A DNA stretch of 41,659 nt from a virus: positions 1 to 41,659 of IMG/VR virus record IMGVR_UViG_3300030101_002401, one strand, 5' to 3'. Below are positions 31,227 through 39,230 of the stretch, piece by piece. The notes beneath the pieces are model-generated. The model was not told the DNA's origin and did not search any database. It saw only the letters and a list, made by a program, of their open reading frames with translations. How positions within the stretch are numbered: the first letter of the stretch is position 1; each line of letters starts with the position of its first letter. Made by a program: the position numbers and the translations under genes.

Positions 31227-33152
31227 TTATCCGAATCTCATTATAGCAAAACCATTTACACCAAGAATATCGCCTGATGTTACCTGGCTAAATGTTTGCT
31301 GTCTTGTTCCTCTAACAGTGAGTATAGCATATTGTGTTACACTGCCAATGTTTGGATTACTTTGTATAGGATAACTTATTTTTTCTACAACACCTCTAAT
31401 TATTTCTGAAGGGTCAAACAATTCTAATGTAACAGCATCACCCTCTTTTTGTTTAAGTGATTGATAAATTGTTTCACCAAGGTTTTTTACTCTTATAGGT
31501 TTTCTATAAGGTCTTTCTACCCTATCAGAAATATTTACAGGTATTTGTACAACTACTAATTCAGGTCTTGCTAATGCTCTGATTTGTATAGATTTAAATT
31601 TTGGTGTGCTTGTTCCATTACCATTTAATTCTATCTTTGCTGTAACATATCTTGCAACTCTTTGTAGCTGTACCTCTTCACCACCAGTTCCTGATTGTTG
31701 ACTTAATTCAAGTTGCCAGGTGCTATCACTAGAATCATTTATAGATTCAAACTTGTTAGATATAAATACATCAACACTTTCTCCTGATGAAAGTTCCTCT
31801 GTTTCAATTTCAGCACCAACAAATTGTTTAGACTCTGCTGTAAAAAAATCTGCAGGTGGTGTAATCAGAAAACCTGTTTCTTCAAAGTTAGATGTTTGTA
31901 AAAATACACCACTACCACCAACAGTAAATATAAAGTTTTCATCTACTTTATTTATACTTTCTATTATTCCACCTGCAGCAGCTTTATAATATCTTGCTAT
32001 ACCTGCTGTAGGTAAATAGTATCTCCATAAAAAAGATGTACTTCCTGATTCTTTTATTCCAACATAAATAGAATCTCTTGTGTTGTATATTTCTTTTGGT
32101 GAATTATCAATACCATCTACATCCCATTCTTTAATCAGTTGATTATCTCCTAAAACATACAAGTCATCTGCTACTCTAAGATTAGCTCTATACAATCTAC
32201 CAATTTTTTTTGAACCTGTTTGCTCCTCTTTTGTTCCATAAAATATAATTCCATTAGATTCAGCAACGCAAGTAGGTATCTCATTTGTTATTTCTGTTTG
32301 TCCTTTTGGAGTAAATGTTCCTGATACATCTTTCAAAGAGTATATCCTACCATCTGTAGCTGTTGCTAATACAACAGCACCTACATCTGCTACATCAGTC
32401 CAGGTCTGACCTGAAGGTAAAGTAACAACTGCGGAACTAACAGTTGTAGCTCCATCATATTGATGTAGCCCTGTTCCTGCAGATACAAGAAACAAACCTT
32501 TTACAGACCATATACCATCAAAAACTTGAGCTGTAGATTTTTGTGTAGATGTGCCACCACTTGTAAGAGTTTCTATTTCTCCTGCTGAACCATTGTTTGC
32601 CACTATATATAGTAGGTCTCCATGTGCAGCTAAACCTTTTATGTGATAACCTGCAGTCAATCCTGTAGATTGTGTAGAAAAAGTTTGTCCACCATCTGTT
32701 GATTTATACAGGGTTGCATCATCTGACACATAAATTGTAGTTCCAACAACTGCCATATAATTATCATTATCTGAAGAAGATAAACTTCTATTATTGTCTG
32801 TGGTATTTAACAGTTGTATGTTATAAGATTCTCCTAAGTCTTTTCCAAATACATCTATACCTTGACTATCCCAAAATCTTATAACATCTTTTTCTGTGCC
32901 ATCTCTTCTGTGTGCTGTATCTAAATTAGAACCACCTGAAAAATTATTCCTGGAAAAAACTCTACCAAGATTAGATGTAAAGTCTTCAGGGTTCTGTCTT
33001 ACATTAACAGTAGCATCAGAAACATCAGATGATTGTATTGTCATTTGTTGATTGGAAGTTATTGCAGCTCTGTAAAGTTGATTGTCTATACGAAAATCAT
33101 ATCCTTTTCTTTTAGGATTAGAAACTTCTGCTTGTGTTGTAAGCCTAGGCAT
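31227..33152 (-). CDS. Large tail protein with propeller-like repeats, 641 residues
   Basis: 641 residues, beta-rich. STDGGQTF at 151-158 is an Asp-box (BNR) motif as found in beta-propellers, and repeated DxxxLYxx strands continue to about 420. The C-terminal part is a separate domain (ELVVVQIPVNISDRVERPYR). Likely a tail tube, nozzle or baseplate-type component of a short tail. It starts at the stop of the 336-residue gene (shared base). Confidence 0.65.
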   Translation of the reverse strand: MPRLTTQAEVSNPKRKGYDFRIDNQLYRAAITSNQQMTIQSSDVSDATVNVRQNPEDFTSNLGRVFSRNNFSGGSNLDTAHRRDGTEKDVIRFWDSQGIDVFGKDLGESYNIQLLNTTDNNRSLSSSDNDNYMAVVGTTIYVSDDATLYKSTDGGQTFSTQSTGLTAGYHIKGLAAHGDLLYIVANNGSAGEIETLTSGGTSTQKSTAQVFDGIWSVKGLFLVSAGTGLHQYDGATTVSSAVVTLPSGQTWTDVADVGAVVLATATDGRIYSLKDVSGTFTPKGQTEITNEIPTCVAESNGIIFYGTKEEQTGSKKIGRLYRANLRVADDLYVLGDNQLIKEWDVDGIDNSPKEIYNTRDSIYVGIKESGSTSFLWRYYLPTAGIARYYKAAAGGIIESINKVDENFIFTVGGSGVFLQTSNFEETGFLITPPADFFTAESKQFVGAEIETEELSSGESVDVFISNKFESINDSSDSTWQLELSQQSGTGGEEVQLQRVARYVTAKIELNGNGTSTPKFKSIQIRALARPELVVVQIPVNISDRVERPYRKPIRVKNLGETIYQSLKQKEGDAVTLELFDPSEIIRGVVEKISYPIQSNPNIGSVTQYAILTVRGTRQQTFSQVTSGDILGVNGFAIMRFG

Positions 33153-34162
33153 TATGCCTGTATTCCGAACACCTGACCATCAACTGATACTGCCTCAGGA
33201 TATTTAGCTCTTAAATATTTTCTAGCTTGATTTACTAAAAGCTGTTGATATTGCAGTAAAGAGTTTCTTACATTATTTGCACTGCCAACAGGGAAATTTG
33301 ATACAGCAAGTTGGTCTGATATATATTGAGAAGTTGATGTTGGTATATCCCTACTCGACATCATTTGTGCAGCAACTCCTGCCATAATAATTGGTTCATA
33401 TTCTGCCTCTAAACCTACAGTAGCTAAAGTATCAGACTCTAATGTAGGTTCTATAAATTTTTTCTTAAAGGTTACATGAGCTTGATGTCCTGATGCAATT
33501 CCATTAAATTGAACTGCGTGAACAACACTTGGACCTGTGGTATAAGTTATTGTTTTACTATCTCCATTTGCATCAGTAAAAGTAAAAGGATTGGGTAATT
33601 CAACTAATGAACATGTAACTGGTAAAAAGTTAACACCTGTTGAATCTGCACCTGATGAAAAGTCTGTGTATTGAGATATAGCACTAAGTATTGATACTAA
33701 ATAATTATGTGTTCCAGGAGTATCTTGTGAACCAAGAAGTGTATATCCTGTACCAGTTGTTATTGTTTGTGTTTCTACAGCAAAAAGTGTAGGAAATAAA
33801 TTATTTATTTGGTCTTTGACTGCATCAAATACTACTTTTCTAGGAAAAGGTGGAGTAATTTTAATTGTATCTCCTGCTGTATGGGTTGTTGCAGTTGTAC
33901 CTCTTACTCCTCTTACAACTTCTACTTGGTCGTTAACAGTATCAAGAGTTTTACAAAGCATAAGTTCTTGATTAATTTCAATAACAGAACCTGCCTCCAT
34001 GATGTCTTCTTCTTCTTGTGTAAGTAAATCACCATTAAAAGATATAGTTGTAGCAGAATCTGTAAGACCTGATGTTAATAATGAATAAGGTTGTAATTCA
34101 TCCATAGGTTCAAGATATTCTCTATAAACTCTATCTACTAATTCTCCTATATTTGCACTCAT
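33152..34162 (-). CDS. Head-tail connector or tail structural protein, 336 residues
   Basis: 336 residues beginning MSANIGELVDRVYREYLEPM. It has helical ends and a beta-rich centre (VEVVRGVRGTTATTHTAGDT). Proteins with this start and the VRGVRGTTA-AHTAG motif are frequent in marine phages between capsid and tail genes; I read it as a connector or adaptor protein. It is coupled to the 61-residue gene upstream by a shared base. Confidence 0.6.
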   Translation of the reverse strand: MSANIGELVDRVYREYLEPMDELQPYSLLTSGLTDSATTISFNGDLLTQEEEDIMEAGSVIEINQELMLCKTLDTVNDQVEVVRGVRGTTATTHTAGDTIKITPPFPRKVVFDAVKDQINNLFPTLFAVETQTITTGTGYTLLGSQDTPGTHNYLVSILSAISQYTDFSSGADSTGVNFLPVTCSLVELPNPFTFTDANGDSKTITYTTGPSVVHAVQFNGIASGHQAHVTFKKKFIEPTLESDTLATVGLEAEYEPIIMAGVAAQMMSSRDIPTSTSQYISDQLAVSNFPVGSANNVRNSLLQYQQLLVNQARKYLRAKYPEAVSVDGQVFGIQA

Positions 34163-34347
34163 TATGCTGCTCCCTCTTCAATTAATTCTGCTGCAAAAAT
34201 TGCTTGACCAAATGCACCTAACGCATATAAACCATCATTTGCATTATTGTTTGGGTCAACAATAGGAAATGAAGGTTCTAATGGTTGGTCAGGAATACTC
34301 TCTATATTTAGATTTCTTCCCTCTTTAAGTATTAAGAGCATCCCCAT
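34162..34347 (-). CDS. 61-residue hypothetical protein
   Basis: 61 residues: MGMLLILKEGRNLNIESIPD, a Pro/Asn-rich centre and an Ala-rich end (LGAFGQAIFAAELIEEGAA). TTAGGAG precedes its start. It lies between head proteins and ends on a junction with the connector gene. Function unknown; probably a minor virion or assembly component. Confidence 0.55.
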   Translation of the reverse strand: MGMLLILKEGRNLNIESIPDQPLEPSFPIVDPNNNANDGLYALGAFGQAIFAAELIEEGAA

Positions 34348-34355
34348 GATAACTC

Positions 34356-34688
34356 CTAACTATGTCTAAAATGTAAAATTATTTTTCTATCTGCTGCCTC
34401 GTTGCCATTTGATGTAACTCTTAGAAATCCATTACTTGCAAAAGCCCAACCTGAAGGGTCAACTCTTACAACATCTCCTGCTGAAACTGTGTAACTTACA
34501 TCACTTCCATCAGTTTCTTTAACATCAATAAATGTACTGTTATCCATTGAAAAATCAAATGTAATTGCAGAGCCTGTCATTGCTGCAGGAAACTGTACAC
34601 CACAAAGTAACATACCTTCAGTTTTTACTCCTAAAGAGTTGTTGTTATCTGCTGATATATCTATTAAGGCTTGTTTTGATTTAATCAT
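34356..34688 (-). CDS. Putative head decoration protein, 110 residues
   Basis: 110 residues, beta-rich, beginning MIKSKQALIDISADNNNSLG and ending RKIILHFRHS. It comes directly after the capsid gene and its terminator, the usual place of small cement proteins that stabilise capsids. Size and fold pattern fit, but no family was recognised, so the role is positional inference. Confidence 0.55.
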   Translation of the reverse strand: MIKSKQALIDISADNNNSLGVKTEGMLLCGVQFPAAMTGSAITFDFSMDNSTFIDVKETDGSDVSYTVSAGDVVRVDPSGWAFASNGFLRVTSNGNEAADRKIILHFRHS

Positions 34689-34713
34689 ATCTTCCTCACT
34701 ATAGCAGAAGAAA

Positions 34714-34737
34714 AGGGTGGAGGTGGAGTTCCACCCT
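34714..34737 (-). terminator. Rho-independent terminator after the major capsid gene
   Basis: On the minus strand AGGGTGGA and TCCACCCT form a perfect 8-bp stem with an 8-base loop, followed by TTTTCTTCT. It lies 17 bases after the capsid stop codon and probably trims read-through so that capsid is made in excess over tail proteins. Confidence 0.8.
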
Positions 34738-34753
34738 AATCTTCAATATTTAT

Positions 34754-35872
34754 TTAAGCTACTGCTTGAATTTTGCAGTGATATGAAGGAGGTCCATATT
34801 CGAATCCCATCTCCATATAAACAGCTTTTCCAATTCTAGCGTTTGCATCTTGGTCTATATCACGAACAAACACAGTACCAAATCCTGGGATATTGGTAAA
34901 CACTGGGTTGATGTGAGCTAGGTCTAAGATGAAAGCAGTATTGTCAGGCATGATATCAGGGTCAATTATCATCATTCCGATTGAACCGAATGGTGTAATT
35001 ACTGTATCAATGTCTATACCTGCAACATTTCTATCTCTAGGAATGATTGCTCCTGCTATATCAACTGTACCTTTTACAAGTTCATTGTTAAGGTCTAGTA
35101 ATTGTTTTGGTGTTACAGCTAACACAGGTTGATTCATTGGTGCATGGTTATCATACATTCTCTTTAACGCACCTGAAATAGTTGCGAAAGAAAGAACTTG
35201 TAATGAACCAGTACCATCTCCTGCTGTGTCATTGTAGAAACAGTTACCACCTAGTGGGTTAACTGCTGCATCATTATCTGCATTTTTATTAATGGTAATC
35301 CATGTGTCAAGACCATACATTTCTCTAGTTCCTGACCCAGGTGTTACATTTGCACCATCTGAGAAAGAGCCATTGAATGCAAACCACTCAACTTCTCTAG
35401 CTATTTTTTCCATGGTTTTTTCCATTTGTAATGCAAACTCATCATTTACTGGGTTACCACCAAATAATCCTAATTTATCTGCTGCTGTTGTAGTTCCATC
35501 TCCATCCGAACTATTAACAATATTTGCAGACAAATCTAAAGGATTTTGATTTCCAGTGGATGCTAAAGCTGTATAGGTCATTTGTACACCTTTATGGAAT
35601 ACCTGAGTTACATAAGTGTATGCAGCTCTGTCTCTTCCTAAAAATTCTGTAGGTGCAGCACCTTCTTGTCCTTTAGTTGGTTCAGCAGAAATTTTTGCAT
35701 TATCCTCTACTTGGACTTGCCAATAAGTAGAATTAATACTTCTTCCGCCATTTAAACCACCAACTGCAGAAAGTAAAGGTGTTCTTTGACCACCAACCTT
35801 AAACAATTCACCAGTAAAGTTATTGATATTTTGTGCATAAATCGTATTATTAGTTAACGATATGTCTGCCAT
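34754..35872 (-). CDS. Major capsid protein (SU10/HK97-fold type)
   Basis: 372 residues. The block FLGRDRAAYTYVTQVFHKGV (78-97) with MTYTALASTGNQNP, then a long acidic helix-rich middle and IDTVITPFGSIGMMIIDPDI near 290-310, fits the SU10-type major capsid family, whose subunits build the head by the HK97 fold. It is preceded by a scaffold-like gene and followed by a strong terminator. The 67-base gap upstream contains TTGTCA-N15-TAATAG on the minus strand, a possible extra promoter. AGGAGA is the ribosome site. Confidence 0.85.
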   Translation of the reverse strand: MADISLTNNTIYAQNINNFTGELFKVGGQRTPLLSAVGGLNGGRSINSTYWQVQVEDNAKISAEPTKGQEGAAPTEFLGRDRAAYTYVTQVFHKGVQMTYTALASTGNQNPLDLSANIVNSSDGDGTTTAADKLGLFGGNPVNDEFALQMEKTMEKIAREVEWFAFNGSFSDGANVTPGSGTREMYGLDTWITINKNADNDAAVNPLGGNCFYNDTAGDGTGSLQVLSFATISGALKRMYDNHAPMNQPVLAVTPKQLLDLNNELVKGTVDIAGAIIPRDRNVAGIDIDTVITPFGSIGMMIIDPDIMPDNTAFILDLAHINPVFTNIPGFGTVFVRDIDQDANARIGKAVYMEMGFEYGPPSYHCKIQAVA

Positions 35873-35939
35873 TTTTATCTTCTCCTATAAATTGTCTATT
35901 ATTACTTCTTTGGTTTTGACAATCAAGAAGATTTAAAAT

Positions 35940-36401
35940 TTACTTTTGTGCTTTTTTATCTTCTTCTATAGCATTAAGTTTTGCAGCAATTGAGTTTCTT
36001 ACATTTCCTGATTTTTCTATTTCACGAATCTGTGCAACTACATCTTCATCATAAATATCTACGACTGAATTGTTTTGAATAGTATTCAAGCGTTCTTGAC
36101 TTTGCTCTGTACTTTTTAAAGTATCTTGTATTCCGCCTTGTTGCCCAAACTCTACTCCAAATTCTTCAGATGCGTATGCCTGGATTCCTTCTACAGATAA
36201 ATCTCCTTCGTACATCATCTCAACAGCTTTACCAACTCCTTTTGAAGTATCAAGACCTGCTTTACTAAAAATATCAGTTCTTTCTTTTGCCTCAAAATCA
36301 GCAACTTTCTTTGCTAAAAGTTCATTTTCTTCCCTCATAGCCTTCCAGTTTTTTTCACTGTCGTTGGTTTTTTCTTCTGAGTTATTAAGCTCTTCTGCCA
36401 T
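35940..36401 (-). CDS. Scaffolding protein
   Basis: 153 residues, very acidic and helical. Residues 1-60 form a coiled coil rich in Glu/Lys/Asn; the middle has a Gly/Gln stretch (FGVEFGQQGGIQD); the end is a basic helix (IAAKLNAIEEDKKAQK), which in scaffolds contacts the capsid protein. Size, charge and place directly upstream of the capsid gene all fit. It would guide capsid assembly and then leave. No protease gene was seen nearby. Confidence 0.75.
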   Translation of the reverse strand: MAEELNNSEEKTNDSEKNWKAMREENELLAKKVADFEAKERTDIFSKAGLDTSKGVGKAVEMMYEGDLSVEGIQAYASEEFGVEFGQQGGIQDTLKSTEQSQERLNTIQNNSVVDIYDEDVVAQIREIEKSGNVRNSIAAKLNAIEEDKKAQK

Positions 36402-36583
36402 ATTTAATTGTCCTTACTTCACACGATATTTTTACAAGAGGTGTATGAGTTACCTCTGCCTATCTCCACATTATTTTTTACTCTACTTTTTTTATTTGAC
36501 AGGTCTTGTTAGTAGGCATCAAGACCGAATACAAAATCTAGGTCTATTTTTAATCTCGGACCTTAGTACAAGATAGCTAAGGT
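36402..36583 (-). promoter_or_regulatory. Structured leader of the capsid operon
   Basis: Three perfect hairpins lie ahead of the scaffold start: ACCTTAG/CTAAGGT (36560-36583, loop 10), GGTCTTG/CAAGACC (36502-36526, loop 11) and AGAGGT/ACCTCT (36437-36457, loop 9). The first touches the expected transcription start and could be an operator. The other two lie in the untranslated leader of about 170 bases. A role in timing or RNA stability is inferred. Confidence 0.5.
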
Positions 36584-36584
36584 T

Positions 36585-36611
36585 ATTATATCATAAATAT
36601 TTAAATGTAAA
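36585..36611 (-). promoter_or_regulatory. Promoter of the scaffold/capsid operon
   Basis: On the minus strand TTTACA (36606-36611), 15 bases, TATAAT (36585-36590). The -10 sits in TATGATATAATAACCTT, shared with the lysis promoter at 26324. The -35 box lies just downstream of the stop of the 287-residue gene. Confidence 0.6.
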
Positions 36612-36612
36612 G

Positions 36613-37476
36613 TTATTGTTCTTGCAATCCTACAACTTCACCAGTTCTAGCTCTTGCTGCTCCAAGTCTTGCTGCACTCTCTTGTTCAGATTGTCCTGCT
36701 ATTCTTCCTAATCTTACTTGTTGTTCTTGAATACCTAACTGTGTTGCCTCAACTACATCTGTCGCAGATACACCTGCTCTACCCTGTCTTCTAGCCATAG
36801 CTAAAAATGATGGTGCTGCTTGGAATCCTTGTCTTGCCTGTTGCCTCGATAAACCTTGTTGTCTTAATTGTTCTGCTTGTTGTACATCTATGTCAACCCC
36901 TGCTAACAAAGCCTCACCACCAATCTCTGCACGAAGAATGTTTTGTGATATTATATCTGCTCCTGTTATAGCACCAGTCTGTAAGTCTTGACTTATCTGT
37001 GGGTCTATTGCACTAGCTATAATCTCTGCATCTGTAAGTGTCTTACCAAAAGTTTCTTGATAAAATTGTTTTACTTCAGGTATAGCTGTAACTACCTGTT
37101 GATAAACTTGATTTATTCTTTTACCAAACTCTACATTACTAACGACATTTGTAATCAATGTTTCTATTCTGTCTTGTGTAAGAATTAAATCGGCATTCAA
37201 ACCTATTGATTCTATCTTTCTTTTGTAAGCATCTACTAAATTAAGATACTCTGATTCACTATATTTAACAGATACACCATCAGGATTTATGTTTCCAGGA
37301 AAGCTAGTTTGATATTCTGTTGATTGTCTCATAGCTATGATTGCCTCATTAGCATCTTGATTGTTTGCAATAAAAGCATCTATATAAATATCTATCAATG
37401 CACTTGGAAATGATGCGCCAAATTTTGTTTGAACATTAGTTCTTAATCTTGCTTTAGCTTGTTCTGTCAATGCCAT
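36613..37476 (-). CDS. Putative internal virion protein, 287 residues
   Basis: 287 residues, helical, beginning MALTEQAKARLRTNVQTKFG, with a Gln/Ala/Arg-rich C-terminal half (QAEQLRQQGLSRQQARQGFQ) that looks like a long coiled coil. It belongs to the series of large genes between lysozyme and scaffold and shares its first base region with the 584-residue gene's stop. Probably an inner core or ejection protein; no family recognised. Confidence 0.6.
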   Translation of the reverse strand: MALTEQAKARLRTNVQTKFGASFPSALIDIYIDAFIANNQDANEAIIAMRQSTEYQTSFPGNINPDGVSVKYSESEYLNLVDAYKRKIESIGLNADLILTQDRIETLITNVVSNVEFGKRINQVYQQVVTAIPEVKQFYQETFGKTLTDAEIIASAIDPQISQDLQTGAITGADIISQNILRAEIGGEALLAGVDIDVQQAEQLRQQGLSRQQARQGFQAAPSFLAMARRQGRAGVSATDVVEATQLGIQEQQVRLGRIAGQSEQESAARLGAARARTGEVVGLQEQ

Positions 37477-39230
37477 TATGTAGGTACTCCTCTAACTACT
37501 GATGAAGGAGCTATGCCTTCAATAATATTATCTTCTACTCTATCAAAGACTGTCTCAATATTATTATTCAAACCATACTCAAGAAGTATTGTATTTATTT
37601 CTTCCTGGTCATTTGACCTTAGTATATTTATAAACTCAGGTTTCTTTTCATCTATTCTCTCTCCTAAGAACTGAAATGAATAGTTACGCCATGGTGATGC
37701 AATGTCTTCGTATGTAAGATTTTCATCATACAAGTCTGTAGAAAACAATGCTTTTCTAATTGCTTTCAATCTTTCTTGTACTTGTGCCTCACCGATTTGA
37801 GGTGATTCTGCATTACGAATCATAGATGCAAACTCTGATATGTTTGCTGATTCAAACTCTGCAAAAGTAGGACCTAACCATTTCAATGCAAGTTCTTGTG
37901 CTTTAGCAAAACCTGCTTGAGTGGTTTCAGGTGCAACTCCACCGACTACACCTTCTAACCACCCTTTGAGTTGATTGTCGACACTTATACCTGCCATTGG
38001 GTCTCCAATAGCTTTGGCTTGATTTACTGTATGTAACTCTGTCCAGTTTCCATTAGATAGTTGCAATGCAAAAAACTCTATCAGACTTTCTCCATCAGGA
38101 TTAAATATTGAATCAGCATTTGTTACACCATTTTGTTGCAACAAAGTTTTTGCACGAATAATATTATTATCTAATAGAGCTTGTGCATCTGCAGGTAGTT
38201 CTCCTATACCTCTTCCTTGTGAAACTAATAACCAATCTCTTTGTTCTTTTGTATGCGTTCTCCACCAGTTAGTTCCTTGCCACTCATAATCTTCTATATC
38301 TCTGTCTTCTATTATTCCTTCTAACCATAATGTATAAAGTTCTTCATCCTCCATCCATGGTTGTACATTTTTAATTCTTTGAAAATTTGCTACTAACGAA
38401 TCAAAAGGATTAGCTAAACCTAATTTAATATTTGCATCTATCTCTGTGTAATCACCTAAGAATAAAGAGTTATACCACTCGTTAGAATCCGAGTCTACAC
38501 TTCTAACGCCTGGCATACCTGTTGTATAAAATGTTCCTAGTTGTTCATCACTTGCCTGGTATCTAACAAACATATCTGTACCAGGAATACCAAATACTAA
38601 AAACTTTTGTCCTGTTTCATCCTGCCAAATCTGTGAACTCATACGACCTATTTGTTCTCCTGATGTAGAACCTAAAAATGAGCCACCACCTGCTCCTGTG
38701 TTACCCTCAAACAAAGGTACAGAACTCAAAGAATATCCATCAGATAATGCTTTTTGTAAATCTGATTTACTAAAAACTCTTTCTCCGCCTGATGGAGCAT
38801 CACCTCTATATATTGCTATACCATTTTTATAATCATCTGCAGTAAATCCAAACTCATCTCTATCTCCTGATTCTGTAGGTGTTGATGTTGTTGCTCCTGA
38901 TAAAGCATTTTCAAAAGCATTTGATTCATCTACACCCATTTCATCTGTAGTTTGTATGGTTGAATCTTGTGTTCCTTGAGCGCCTTGTCTTGCTAGTTCT
39001 GTTTTAAAAGCAACTGCCTCTAATGAACCTGCTTGACTTGGTACTTGTGATTCAAAATCTGTTCTTGATGATTCTGCTCTTTCTGCAGCATCTGATAATT
39101 TTTGGTCAGCACTGACTGGAAGTGTAGCTCTAAGTGCAGCAATCCTTCTTTCATATCTTCTTTTTTCATACTCTTCCATGGTTATAGAACCATTTATTAA
39201 AGCAGTTACATCATTGTAATCTGTTGACAT
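37476..39230 (-). CDS. Putative internal virion protein, 584 residues
   Basis: 584 residues, soluble, with a charged helical N-terminus (MSTDYNDVTALINGSITMEE), a Ser/Thr/Gly-rich linker (about 95-200) and a folded, Trp-containing C-terminal half. No catalytic motif was seen. One-base junctions with both neighbours show that it is made together with the 728- and 287-residue proteins. An inner virion role is inferred from the neighbourhood. Confidence 0.6.
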   Translation of the reverse strand: MSTDYNDVTALINGSITMEEYEKRRYERRIAALRATLPVSADQKLSDAAERAESSRTDFESQVPSQAGSLEAVAFKTELARQGAQGTQDSTIQTTDEMGVDESNAFENALSGATTSTPTESGDRDEFGFTADDYKNGIAIYRGDAPSGGERVFSKSDLQKALSDGYSLSSVPLFEGNTGAGGGSFLGSTSGEQIGRMSSQIWQDETGQKFLVFGIPGTDMFVRYQASDEQLGTFYTTGMPGVRSVDSDSNEWYNSLFLGDYTEIDANIKLGLANPFDSLVANFQRIKNVQPWMEDEELYTLWLEGIIEDRDIEDYEWQGTNWWRTHTKEQRDWLLVSQGRGIGELPADAQALLDNNIIRAKTLLQQNGVTNADSIFNPDGESLIEFFALQLSNGNWTELHTVNQAKAIGDPMAGISVDNQLKGWLEGVVGGVAPETTQAGFAKAQELALKWLGPTFAEFESANISEFASMIRNAESPQIGEAQVQERLKAIRKALFSTDLYDENLTYEDIASPWRNYSFQFLGERIDEKKPEFINILRSNDQEEINTILLEYGLNNNIETVFDRVEDNIIEGIAPSSVVRGVPT

